This document shows, piece after piece, positions 53,668 through 62,464 of a stretch of DNA of 64,000 nt (its first letter is position 1; each line of letters starts with the position of its first letter). The stretch is from Dehalogenimonas etheniformans (GTDB lineage Bacteria > Chloroflexota > Dehalococcoidia > Dehalococcoidales > Dehalococcoidaceae), in the NCBI RefSeq assembly GCF_014672715.2, contig NZ_CP058566.2, positions 1,798,001 to 1,862,000 of the forward strand, read 5' to 3'. The notes under the pieces were generated by a model. It had not been told where the DNA came from, made no database searches, and worked only from the letters and a program-made list of their open reading frames with translations. The position numbers and the translations under genes are program-made.

Positions 53668-54627
53668 ATGGAGACCTCCAAAAAACCGCGTCATATCAAC
53701 CCCGTAGTTTGGGGTTTACTGTTGTTCGTGATCGCACAGGTCTTGACCCTACTCATGGTCAACCGCATCGATCCCTTCCTGGCTGAAAAGAACATCTATG
53801 TACCAACCCAACCCCCTCAAGATGTGACTATCTGGCCAGGAGAAACCACCCTTCCCTCCGGTGAAGTAGTCGATGTCCCGGTCTATTCTTCGCTTGGACC
53901 GATATTGATCTACTTTGCGGTCGTGGTCGCTATCGTGGGGCTAGTGTTGGCGCTGATACCGGTCAGGATGTTGAAAACGGTCCTCCGGGGCGTCTTCGCA
54001 CTGGTTTTCGGGTGGGGATCTTTCATCATGGCGGCGTTATGGCTGCCTTTTCAGTTCGCGATAGCGATTGCCCTGGCAGTCAGCTTGATCTGGTTCTTCA
54101 TCCCCCGTGTCTGGTTCCACAACGCCGCACTTGTCATTTCATTCGTGAGCCTCGGCGCGGTTTTCGGGAGGTTCATCACTCCGTGGACCGGGATGATCAT
54201 CATCGGGGCGCTTGCTATCTACGATTATTTGGCTGTCAGATCTGGTTTCATGGTCTGGATGGCCGATAAGATGACCCAAACCGCAGCACTACCCGCATTG
54301 GTCATTCCAAGATACGCCGGCGAATGGGGAGACAGCATCAAGGAAAAAGGCGTCCAAACTATCGTCCAGACAGAACCCACCGACAGGAAATACTCGATCG
54401 TCGGCGGCGGAGATATCAGTTTCCCGTGCCTGCTTACAGCCTCGGTCTATTTTTCCCAGGCGCAGGGCCTGGCTCCCGGCATCATCATGGCCATCGCTGG
54501 AACCGCCGGTTTGGGTGGCGCCTATCTCATCCAAAAATTCATCGTCAAGGGCAAACCGGTCCCCGCTCTCCCACCCATTGCAATTTGTACACTTATCGGT
54601 TTATTCATTATCCGCTCGATCTGGTAA
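53668..54627 (+). CDS. Presenilin-like intramembrane aspartyl protease (A22/PSH-type)
   Basis: A 319-residue protein with about nine membrane helices. The sixth-to-seventh helix region has the two catalytic aspartates of the presenilin/SPP family: AIYDYLAV near residue 186 and the GxGD motif VGGGDISFP near residue 249. The ninth helix starts with PALPP near residue 298, the PAL-type motif. This matches archaeal presenilin homologues (DUF1119). Bacterial examples are uncommon. Substrates are unknown. Confidence 0.85.
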   Translation: METSKKPRHINPVVWGLLLFVIAQVLTLLMVNRIDPFLAEKNIYVPTQPPQDVTIWPGETTLPSGEVVDVPVYSSLGPILIYFAVVVAIVGLVLALIPVRMLKTVLRGVFALVFGWGSFIMAALWLPFQFAIAIALAVSLIWFFIPRVWFHNAALVISFVSLGAVFGRFITPWTGMIIIGALAIYDYLAVRSGFMVWMADKMTQTAALPALVIPRYAGEWGDSIKEKGVQTIVQTEPTDRKYSIVGGGDISFPCLLTASVYFSQAQGLAPGIIMAIAGTAGLGGAYLIQKFIVKGKPVPALPPIAICTLIGLFIIRSIW

Positions 54628-54773
54628 TCCGGCAGTTGTGCCGCCAGCCTCGCAGGGATTAAAATCTCTCTGATCGCACGGGAGATCCCAACTTACATTT
54701 GATTGCCGCCCGCCTGTTTATTGCATCAGAGCACGGCGACAATTCGTGCCCCAAAAGGTATCGGTAACCAGAT

Positions 54774-57584
54774 TTGAACGCGAAACGCGGTAAATCAAAT
54801 AAATCCGCTCTAGATACACTCGGACTGTTCGAACATCCGACAATCAGTTTCGTTCGCGGCAGCATTGTTTACGACAAAGAATCCAAGCCAATCGATTATG
54901 AAATTCTGGACGTTAATGACGCCTTTCTAAAATTCACCGGCTTAACCAAAGAAAAGGTCATTGGCCGCAATTCATCAAATCTCTTTTCTGGCGAGGGGAA
55001 AGTCGCGCTTCCGCCCCTTAATCTCATCGTTAAGACAGTCGAGTCTGGCAAACCCCAATCGGTCGAACTGTTCTTCGAAAGTTCAAAACGGTGGTTTTCA
55101 ATCGCAGCGTACAGGCCGTCCGCCGACCAATTTGTCGCTATGTTCGAAGACATCACCGATCGAAAAAGATCAGAACTATCACTCAAAGCCTCCGAGGAAC
55201 GTTTCAGACTCCTTTTCGATCTGTGCAACGATGGAGCCATGGTACACGGGATGTCTACGGACGGAAGCCCGACTCCTTTTATCGAAGTCAACGTGGCGGC
55301 TTGCCAGAGACTTGGCTACACCCGCGATGAACTTCTCAAAATGACGCCGGGCGACATTGACGACAAGAATTCTTCGGGAACTACGGCCATACACAAATTC
55401 ATGAGCGACGGACGTGTGGTATTCGAACAAACACACGTGGCGAAGGATGGCCGCCGTATTCCAGTTGAAATAAGTTCCAAGTTAGCAGAGATCGAAGGGA
55501 AGCCTTTCGCCATCTCAATGGTCAGGGACATCACCGACAGAAAGCTCGACAGAGAGAGACTGGAAGCCCTGGTCGACCTGCGGACACAAGAATTGACCGA
55601 AGCCAACCGGCGGCTAATTGCCGAAATCGATGAGCGCATCAAAGCGGAGGCCGAACTACAAAAAAGCGAAGCCTATTTCAGATCTCTGTATGAAAAACTG
55701 CCGGTCGGTTATCAATCACTGAACGCTGAAGGGTATTTTCTAGAGGTGAATCCCGCCTGGCTGCAAACCATGGGTTACGAACGCGAAGAAGTCATCGGCC
55801 GCAAGTTTTGCGAATTTTTAATCCCGGAGCAAGTGCCATTATTCCTGGAAAGATTCCCGATTTTCAAGGAACGCGGCGAGGTTCAAACGGAATTCACAAT
55901 GCTGAGGAAAAACGGGTCACACGCCTTGATCTCGGTCACCGGGAGGATCGATTATGACCCTGAAGGCAAAGTAAGAAAAACCCACTGCTTGATGTTGGAC
56001 ATCACCGAACAACGCCGTATCGAGAAGGAACTTTACAGGTTAGCTTCATTTCCCCTGGTTAATCCAAATCCGGTTATGCGATGCTCGCCGCAGGGCGAAA
56101 TACTTTTTGCTAACAACGCCAGCCAGCCGATACTGGAGTGCTGGAACACCCGGATCGGCGGAACGCTGCCGGACTATTGGAGATCTCAAATCAGCGAAAT
56201 TTTCGCCAGCGGCCAAATGAAAGATTTTGAGATCGTCTGCGGTAAGCGCTTCTTTGATCTTAAAGTATTCCCTAACCTGGAACTGGGCGTACTCAATATT
56301 TATGCACTTGAGATTACTAAAAGAAAACAAATCGCTAAAGATCTTGAAATCAGCGAAGCCAACTATCGCATGCTCTTCGATAAAGCTTCCGACGCCATGA
56401 TCCTATGGGAAATCGAGGCTGACGGAGCCTACCGCGTCAGGGAAGCGAATAGAATGGCGCTAGAGCGCTACGGATACACTAAAGAAGAGATGTTAAAGCT
56501 GGGCGGGCAAGATTTAAATACTCCCGATAGCTTCAAATATACCTCCGATGCAGTCGATCAAATGAAAAATACGGGCTACGCAGTTTACGAGCTGACTCAC
56601 AGAACCAAAGACGGACGGCCGATTCCGAGTGAAGTCTATGGACACGCCTTCGAGTTGAATGGAAAGCAGGTGGTCCTTTCCGTAATCCGTGATATATCCG
56701 AGCGCAAACGGGCTGACGCCGAAAAAGCCAGGTACCAGGCGCAGCTTGAATCTATGGTAGAAGAACGGACGGCGGCATTGTCGGCCGAGATCGCGTCGCG
56801 GCAGAAAGCCGAGGAAGCGATCAAGACCCTGTATGAACACGAGCGGTCTCTTAGTCAAGCCCTGAAACGTCAGATCGACGAGAGAATATTTTTTACCAGG
56901 GCGCTGGTCCATGAACTCAAAACGCCGTTGACGCCTCTTCTTGGTTCAAGTGAAATAATGGCTAAAATGACTAAGGAAGAACCCTTGGGCAGCTTGAGCC
57001 GCAATATCCACAGCGGGGCTTTACAACTTCAACGACGCATCGACCAATTATTAGATCTGGCAAAAAGCGAGGTCGGTCTGCTCAAATTAAGACTGGTGCC
57101 TGTTGATCTTTTGGAATTGATCAAAGATGTCGCCGCTTATACAACTCCGGCGGCAGCAAAGAAGGAAATCAAGTTTTTACTGAACCTGCCAGACTCAATG
57201 CCGAAGATTCAGGGTGAAAGGGAATATCTTAACCGCTTACTCCTAAATTTGATTGACAACGCCTTCAAATATACCCCCAAGAGCGGTCAAGTTACTATCG
57301 GAGCTACCCTGGAAAAAGAGGTAATAACGGTAGAGGTTGTCGACACCGGGATCGGCATTTCGCCCGAGAAACTGGGCCGCTTGTTCGTGCCGTACTCCCG
57401 GGTGGCGGCGGACGAATCCAAATTCGCCGGCTTGGGCCTCGGTCTTGCCCTGTGTAAAACAATTATCGAGCTTCACGGCGGGAGCATCTGGATCGAAAGT
57501 CCCGGGCACGGCACAACGGTACGGTTCACTCTTCCGGTTGGTCAAAAACGAGTTAAAATAGTCGAGGAGGACCCCGAGCAATGA
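54774..57584 (+). CDS. Soluble multi-PAS sensor histidine kinase
   Basis: A 936-residue cytosolic kinase without membrane helices. It carries about five PAS-like domains (roughly 20-130, 140-255, 290-420, a degenerate one at 425-520 and 525-640), linked by coiled coils such as RLEALVDLRTQELTEANRR. HisKA follows with ALVHELKTPLTPLLG (His near residue 713), then a HATPase domain with NLIDNAFKYTP, DTGIGISPEKL and GLGLGLALCKTI. The start is TTG. Its stop overlaps the start of the OmpR-type regulator gene by 4 bp. Confidence 0.93.
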   Translation: MNAKRGKSNKSALDTLGLFEHPTISFVRGSIVYDKESKPIDYEILDVNDAFLKFTGLTKEKVIGRNSSNLFSGEGKVALPPLNLIVKTVESGKPQSVELFFESSKRWFSIAAYRPSADQFVAMFEDITDRKRSELSLKASEERFRLLFDLCNDGAMVHGMSTDGSPTPFIEVNVAACQRLGYTRDELLKMTPGDIDDKNSSGTTAIHKFMSDGRVVFEQTHVAKDGRRIPVEISSKLAEIEGKPFAISMVRDITDRKLDRERLEALVDLRTQELTEANRRLIAEIDERIKAEAELQKSEAYFRSLYEKLPVGYQSLNAEGYFLEVNPAWLQTMGYEREEVIGRKFCEFLIPEQVPLFLERFPIFKERGEVQTEFTMLRKNGSHALISVTGRIDYDPEGKVRKTHCLMLDITEQRRIEKELYRLASFPLVNPNPVMRCSPQGEILFANNASQPILECWNTRIGGTLPDYWRSQISEIFASGQMKDFEIVCGKRFFDLKVFPNLELGVLNIYALEITKRKQIAKDLEISEANYRMLFDKASDAMILWEIEADGAYRVREANRMALERYGYTKEEMLKLGGQDLNTPDSFKYTSDAVDQMKNTGYAVYELTHRTKDGRPIPSEVYGHAFELNGKQVVLSVIRDISERKRADAEKARYQAQLESMVEERTAALSAEIASRQKAEEAIKTLYEHERSLSQALKRQIDERIFFTRALVHELKTPLTPLLGSSEIMAKMTKEEPLGSLSRNIHSGALQLQRRIDQLLDLAKSEVGLLKLRLVPVDLLELIKDVAAYTTPAAAKKEIKFLLNLPDSMPKIQGEREYLNRLLLNLIDNAFKYTPKSGQVTIGATLEKEVITVEVVDTGIGISPEKLGRLFVPYSRVAADESKFAGLGLGLALCKTIIELHGGSIWIESPGHGTTVRFTLPVGQKRVKIVEEDPEQ

Positions 57585-58264
57585 AAATCATGGTGGTAGA
57601 GGACGACCGTGATATCATCGAATTCATTTCCCTCGCGCTTGGTATCGGCTGGCCAGGGATTGAAATCGAGGTTGCCGAGACAGGTGAAAAAGGAATAGAA
57701 CTGGCCGGAAAAATCAATCCGGATATTATCACTGTCGACCTCGGCTTGCCCGGGTTGAATGGTTTTGAAGTCATCAGGTCGATAAGGTCATTCTCCAAAG
57801 TTCCAATAATCGTCCTTACGGTTCGTGGTGAAGAAAGAGACATCGTCAGGGGGTTGGAACTCGGCGCCGACGAATACGTCGTGAAACCTTTCGGGCAGAT
57901 GGAACTCATCGCCCGCATCAGGGCGCTCATGCGTCGAAATCAATCACAGGACGAGCTCAAACCGATCGTTTACGGCAATATAAGCCTGGACACGGTCAAA
58001 AGAACGATAAGCAACGGAACCAAGCAAGTAGTTCTAACCTCCACCAAGACCAATATCCTGAAACAACTTATGTCCAAACAGGGTGAAACGACCACACACT
58101 CGGCGATAGCAGAAAAAATCTGGGGCTCAAATTATCCGGAGGCATCGGAGGCCATCAAGGTCCATATCCGTCACATTCGGGAAAAAATAGAAGATGACCC
58201 GGGGAATCCTCAAATTATTCTTACCCGCTTTGGAGTGGGTTATTATATTGCCAGACCGGAGTGA
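57581..58264 (+). CDS. OmpR/PhoB-family response regulator
   Basis: A 227-residue regulator with a complete receiver domain (VVEDDRD, phospho-acceptor in ITVDLGLPG near residue 53, LTVRG and VVKPFG). The winged-helix output domain includes AIKVHIRHIREKIEDDP and the final FGVGYYIARPE. It overlaps the PAS kinase gene by ATGA, so the pair forms one two-component system. Confidence 0.95.
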   Translation: MKIMVVEDDRDIIEFISLALGIGWPGIEIEVAETGEKGIELAGKINPDIITVDLGLPGLNGFEVIRSIRSFSKVPIIVLTVRGEERDIVRGLELGADEYVVKPFGQMELIARIRALMRRNQSQDELKPIVYGNISLDTVKRTISNGTKQVVLTSTKTNILKQLMSKQGETTTHSAIAEKIWGSNYPEASEAIKVHIRHIREKIEDDPGNPQIILTRFGVGYYIARPE

Positions 58265-58444
58265 ATATTTTTGCCAGTCTCCGGGGAAGCAATTCTGGAT
58301 TTGTCATCATGTTAACCATTGACACTTGCGATTGTTAAATCGGTTAAATTCACTTAATTCCTGGGCGCCTACCCGTATCAGACCGTAATTCAAAATACGC
58401 ACGTTGGCGGATATCCCCCTGCTCTGTTTCTGGTTATAATCCTA

Positions 58445-58462
58445 GTGTTAAATTATTAACAC
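58445..58462. promoter_or_regulatory. Inverted repeat near the start of the degenerate OmpR regulator gene
   Basis: GTGTTAA-N4-TTAACAC is a perfect palindrome just after a TATAAT box (58435-58440) and ten bases before the start codon. Related GTTAA words recur at 58309-58346 (for example two GTTAAAT repeats nine bases apart). Autoregulation by an OmpR-type protein is possible. Confidence 0.45.
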
Positions 58463-58471
58463 GGCAGGGCA

Positions 58472-59167
58472 ATGAATTTTCTGGTTGTAGCTCCCAACAA
58501 AGAAGAAGCCGATTCCGCCTCCGCGGTCTTCAAGATGCTGTGGCAAGGCACCAACATTCTGACCTCGACCTGTTGCCAAGAGGCTCTCTCAATCTTGGAA
58601 AAGTGCCGCCCAGATTTTCTACTGCTTAACCTGGCCGTTCCCTCTGGGGATTGGCTAGACCTAATCCGCGACGTCCGCCTTTTTTCCTCAATCCCGTTAG
58701 TCGTTGTTTCAAACGACGCCAACGAGTCAACAATGGTGCGTTCTTTCGAACTTGGCGCCGACGATTATTTTATTAAACCCTATAAACCGTTGGAGTTGGT
58801 CTTAAGAACGAAGGCGATCATCAGGCGGGCTAGCGGGGTTAACGAAGGGGAATCTCTGGTCGTCGGACTGCTCCGGCTCCACGCCCTCCTCCACCGGGTG
58901 TACGTCGGCGACAAAGAAGTATCCCTTACGCCGACAGAGAACAACATACTGCGCCACATGATGGAAAATGTCGGCCACATCGTGACTTACAGCAGCCTTG
59001 CCCAGCAGGTATGGGGCGACGACTATCCTGACGCCTCAGCGACTCTGAAGGTCTATATTAAGCGTTTGAGACAGAAACTGGGCGACGACTCTAAGCGGCC
59101 TTCGATGATTTTAAACGAAACCGGTTTAGGCTACAGGCTGGTCAAACCTGTCATGCTCCCCGCATAA
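58472..59167 (+). CDS. Atypical OmpR-family regulator lacking the phosphorylation site
   Basis: The 231-residue protein has the receiver plus winged-helix layout (GADDYFIKPYKPLEL in the receiver, TLKVYIKRLRQKLGDD in the output domain). The usual acidic pair is replaced by AP (VVAPNKEE), and the phospho-acceptor position reads LLNLAVP with Asn near residue 52. It should not be phosphorylated in the normal way, although the conserved lysine is kept. No kinase is adjacent; it lies about 200 bp after the PAS-kinase partner. Confidence 0.88.
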   Translation: MNFLVVAPNKEEADSASAVFKMLWQGTNILTSTCCQEALSILEKCRPDFLLLNLAVPSGDWLDLIRDVRLFSSIPLVVVSNDANESTMVRSFELGADDYFIKPYKPLELVLRTKAIIRRASGVNEGESLVVGLLRLHALLHRVYVGDKEVSLTPTENNILRHMMENVGHIVTYSSLAQQVWGDDYPDASATLKVYIKRLRQKLGDDSKRPSMILNETGLGYRLVKPVMLPA

Positions 59168-59230
59168 TCATACCGGTTAAATCGTAACTTTTTTTCCCGC
59201 CAGTTTCAAGGCACCTTGCTGTCAGGCTTT

Positions 59231-59677
59231 TCATATGTTGCCCGACTCCTTCAATGCTTCAAAAACCGATCGAGCCCAAGTTTTGACACTCGTAGGATAA
59301 CATTCAAGACCTCCGGCGATGACATCCTTAACGGTCATCGTCCACTTCGGAGGGCAGCGGTATTTTCCACTAGTGGAATCTCGCGCAGTTACCGGCCAGT
59401 CTCTGCGATCATTCTGGACATTTCTGGCTTCGCTGCGACGAATCATGTCCGGAGTTGTTCCATTTTCCAGGAATTCAACCAGGAGACCTTTGGCGTGCTC
59501 CAACCCTTCTCGGGAATACAAGCCCGGGTGCTGCAAGTGGAAACACAACACAGTCAAATGGTGAACGGACCCCGCCACAACCGGGTCCTCGAAATCCCAG
59601 GCTAGCGCCTGATGAAAGTAGGCCGCGCAAGTCCGGTCATCCGGTAATTCCGCGTTGCACTCCCCGCACGTAGCCAT
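59231..59677 (-). CDS. DUF5946-like protein, 148 aa
   Basis: The protein begins MATCGECNAELPDDRTCAAY with a cysteine cluster, followed by HHLTVLCFHLQHPGLYS and a tryptophan-rich end (DVIAGGLECYPTSVKTWARS). This resembles DUF5946, of unknown function. ATG 59677 is chosen because a CATAAT box (minus strand, 59689-59684) lies exactly six bases upstream, pointing to a leaderless transcript. It is divergent from the fur-feoB operon. Confidence 0.65.
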   Translation of the reverse strand: MATCGECNAELPDDRTCAAYFHQALAWDFEDPVVAGSVHHLTVLCFHLQHPGLYSREGLEHAKGLLVEFLENGTTPDMIRRSEARNVQNDRRDWPVTARDSTSGKYRCPPKWTMTVKDVIAGGLECYPTSVKTWARSVFEALKESGNI

Positions 59678-59734
59678 AGCCCAATTATGGCACAGTCGGC
59701 TATTTCTAACATCCGGTATACTGCCTGGCCATGG

Positions 59735-59786
59735 TTGACTCTTAAGAAAATATCCCCTATAATTATTGCTAATGATTAGTATTTGC
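59735..59786 (+). promoter_or_regulatory. Promoter of the iron operon with Fur-like box
   Basis: TTGACT (59735-59740) and TATAAT (59758-59763) are 17 bp apart. Immediately downstream, ATTGCTAATGATTAGTATT (within 59764-59786) is an A/T-rich inverted repeat (CTAAT-G-ATTAG) of the Fur-box type, placed to block transcription when the regulator binds. Confidence 0.7.
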
Positions 59787-59814
59787 ATCTCACAGACGGC
59801 TTCAAGGAGGCTCT

Positions 59815-60228
59815 ATGACGCCGCTGGGTAGGACGGAACTCAAAGCTACAAGCCAACGCTCGGTGATTTTAGATATCGTCAGAGCGGGCAAAGGACACCT
59901 CGATGCCGACGAGATCTACCAGCGCGCGCGCGAAAGACTGCCACGCCTTTCCCTATCGACCGTCTATCGCGCTTTAGCCAAATTCAAAGAGACCGGGCTC
60001 ATCGAAGAGAGGCACCTCGATGAAAACCACCATCATTACGAGATTTCACACCACGACGAGCACCATCACCTGATCTGTACCGGATGCGGCAAGGTTGTGG
60101 AATTCAAATTGCCGATCACCGAGATCATAATCGAAAAAGTTCCCCAGGCGGCGGGTTTCAAGATAAATCACAGCGGCGAACTCAGCCTCTCGGGCATGTG
60201 CCCGGATTGTCAGAAGAAAGCAACATAA
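59815..60228 (+). CDS. Fur-family metal-dependent regulator
   Basis: A 137-residue regulator with a winged-helix DNA-binding half (TSQRSVILDIVRAGKGHLDADE and LSLSTVYRALAKF) and a metal-binding half with HHDEHHHLICTGCGKVVEF and a second CPDC pair for structural zinc. It is the first gene of an operon with FeoB and is preceded by AAGGAGG. Operon content favours iron sensing, but PerR- or Zur-type specificity cannot be excluded from sequence alone. Confidence 0.93.
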   Translation: MTPLGRTELKATSQRSVILDIVRAGKGHLDADEIYQRARERLPRLSLSTVYRALAKFKETGLIEERHLDENHHHYEISHHDEHHHLICTGCGKVVEFKLPITEIIIEKVPQAAGFKINHSGELSLSGMCPDCQKKAT

Positions 60229-60230
60229 AT

Positions 60231-62270
60231 ATGGCTCGACCCGACACCGTCATCGACTATCCCGATAACTGTGCCGCCTGCCACGAGCGTCGGCCCAAGA
60301 AGATAACACAGAGACTTGCCTCCGCACAGGCCTTGAAAATAGCCCTAGTTGGCAGCCCCAACGTGGGTAAAAGTTCCGTCTTCCACGCGCTCACCGGCAG
60401 AAGGGTCATCATTTCCAATTACCCCGGCACGACGGTGGACATTTTCCGCGGCAACGCGGTTTTCGACGGTCACCCGGTGGAAGTCATCGATACGCCGGGC
60501 ATGTACTCCCTCCACTCGATCACAGAAGAGGAACGGGTGGGCCGCGCCATCCTGCTCAAAGAAAAACCGGATGTCGTCCTCCATGTGCTAGACGCCAAGA
60601 ACCTGGAACGTATGCTGCCGATGACATTCCAACTCATCGAAGCCGGACTCCCGTTAATTGTGGTTTTAAATATGGTCGACGAGGCCGAAGCTCACGGAAT
60701 AGTAATCGACATAAAGCAATTGTCGAGCGCACTCGGGGTGCCGGTGTTAACCACCGCCGCCAGCCTCGGACGGGGAGTGCCGGAACTCAAACAGGCGATC
60801 CTCGATTACAAATCGCAGGGATTCTTTCAACCCATTGTTTATGATGAAACCATCGAGAACGCAATCGACAGCCTTATCCCGTTGGTCAAGGACAGCCCGC
60901 CGGCAGAGCGAATCTCCGCACGTTCGGTTGCACTGCTTCTCCTAAGGCAGGACGAACAGATCCGGCGACTGGTAGCCGGCGAAGGCAAAGACCTGTCAAC
61001 AGTTGACATGATCGTCGAAAAAACAACGCTTGGGCTATCTCAACCACCGGCATATTTATTAGCTTTGGCTTTGCAGCGGGAAGCCACCAAATTAACATCT
61101 TCGGTGATGACCCACCGTGAAACGCCCGGGATCCGCTTCAACGAAAGGCTCTCCCGCGCCATGATGCATCCGCTGAGCGGCGGGATCATCCTGGCGGTGG
61201 TGCTTTTCGCCATGTACTACATCGTCGGTATATTCGGGGCTGGCTTCCTCGTCGGCTGGCTCGAAAAAGCGCTATTCGGCCAAATTATCAATCCATTCTT
61301 TCAAAACACGCTCTCAACTTTGATCCCGGTCAAAGCGATCTCAGACCTTTTCGTCGGGCAATACGGCATAATCACCCTGGGCTTGACCTACGCCATCGCC
61401 ATCATCTTGCCGATCGTGACGACATTCTTCCTGGTATTTTCGATGATCGAAGACTCCGGATACCTGCCCCGTTTGGCAATGCTCATCGACCGGCTGTTCA
61501 AGTTCATCGGCCTTAACGGCCGGGCGGTCATCCCGATGGTACTCGGCTTCGGCTGCGACACAATGGCCACCATCGTCACCAGGACCCAAGAGACCAAACG
61601 GGAGAGGATTATCACCACCCTGTTGCTGGCTCTGGCCATCCCCTGTTCGGCCCAACTCGGGGTGATCTTCGGCATTTTGTCGGTATCGACAGGTATGCTT
61701 ATCACCTGGCTGGGGATCATCGCCCTGATCTTCGTCCTAGTAGGCTGGCTGGCTTCCAGAATCATTCCCGGCGAGCGCGCCTGTTTCTACATGGAGGTGC
61801 CCCCGCTGCGTCTGCCCCGCCTGTCCAATGTGCTGCAAAAGACCTACGCGCGGCTGGAGTGGTATCTCCTGGAGGTCATCCCGATCTTCATCCTGGCCAG
61901 CGTCGTTCTGTGGGCTGGGGACCTCATCGGGCTGCTCGACTTATTGATAAAAGGTCTGCGTCCCGTCGTCGAGTTCGCCGGTATCCCAGCCGCTGCCTCA
62001 GTGGCATTTGTCATCGGGTTCTTCCGGCGGGATTTCGGCGCCGCCGGATTGTACGCCCTGGCGACCCAGGGGATTCTGACAGGCAACGCCCTCCTCGTCT
62101 CGGCGGTGGTAATGACCCTTTTCGTGCCCTGTATCGCCCAGTTCAGCGTGATGATCAAGGAGCGCGGACTTAAAACCGCCCTGGCCATTGCCGGGTTCAT
62201 TTTCCCGTTCGCTTTCCTGGTCGGTTTTGTCCTAAACCATGCACTTAATTTACTAGGGATTAACTTATGA
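60231..62270 (+). CDS. feoB: Ferrous iron transporter FeoB
   Basis: FeoB imports Fe(II) under anaerobic conditions. The 679-residue protein has an N-terminal cysteine pair (CAACHERR), then a G domain with GSPNVGKSS near residue 41, NYPGTTVD, DTPGMYSL and NMVDEAEA. The membrane part has two gate domains (YLPRLAMLIDRLFKFIGLNG and PCSAQLGVIF among the cues). It starts 2 bp after the Fur-family gene stop; a longer in-frame reading upstream overlaps that gene and is not needed. The following gene overlaps by 4 bp. Confidence 0.96.
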   Translation: MARPDTVIDYPDNCAACHERRPKKITQRLASAQALKIALVGSPNVGKSSVFHALTGRRVIISNYPGTTVDIFRGNAVFDGHPVEVIDTPGMYSLHSITEEERVGRAILLKEKPDVVLHVLDAKNLERMLPMTFQLIEAGLPLIVVLNMVDEAEAHGIVIDIKQLSSALGVPVLTTAASLGRGVPELKQAILDYKSQGFFQPIVYDETIENAIDSLIPLVKDSPPAERISARSVALLLLRQDEQIRRLVAGEGKDLSTVDMIVEKTTLGLSQPPAYLLALALQREATKLTSSVMTHRETPGIRFNERLSRAMMHPLSGGIILAVVLFAMYYIVGIFGAGFLVGWLEKALFGQIINPFFQNTLSTLIPVKAISDLFVGQYGIITLGLTYAIAIILPIVTTFFLVFSMIEDSGYLPRLAMLIDRLFKFIGLNGRAVIPMVLGFGCDTMATIVTRTQETKRERIITTLLLALAIPCSAQLGVIFGILSVSTGMLITWLGIIALIFVLVGWLASRIIPGERACFYMEVPPLRLPRLSNVLQKTYARLEWYLLEVIPIFILASVVLWAGDLIGLLDLLIKGLRPVVEFAGIPAAASVAFVIGFFRRDFGAAGLYALATQGILTGNALLVSAVVMTLFVPCIAQFSVMIKERGLKTALAIAGFIFPFAFLVGFVLNHALNLLGINL

Positions 62271-62464
62271 ACGAAACAGGCAATGACAAAATCAAATGCC
62301 CTTTTTGCGGCTTCGAGTTCGATGCCGCCTCAGGCACCGGTTATTGCGGTTCCTGCCCCCTGGCCAAAAACTGCAAGCTGCTGCGCTGCCCCAATTGCGC
62401 TTACGAGATGCCGGCCGAGACCAAAATCTTTGCGGCGATCAGGAAACTGAGGAGAAAACAATGA
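62267..62464 (+). CDS. Small cysteine-rich zinc-ribbon protein, 65 aa
   Basis: The protein has CPFCGFEF, CGSCPLAKNC and CPNCAYEMP motifs, enough for one or two metal sites, and a basic end (AIRKLRRKQ). It overlaps feoB by 4 bp and the DtxR-like gene by 4 bp, so it is a translationally coupled part of the iron operon. A role as a FeoC-like accessory or iron-sensing factor is possible but unproven. Confidence 0.8.
   Translation: MNETGNDKIKCPFCGFEFDAASGTGYCGSCPLAKNCKLLRCPNCAYEMPAETKIFAAIRKLRRKQ

Noticed and set aside
60084-60230. N-terminal extension of FeoB into the Fur-family gene
   Set aside because: The extension overlaps the Fur coding region out of frame; FeoB homology begins after ATG 60231.
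62296-62460. N-terminal extension of the DtxR-FeoA protein
   Set aside because: It overlaps the zinc-ribbon gene out of frame; ATG 62461 gives a typical winged-helix start.
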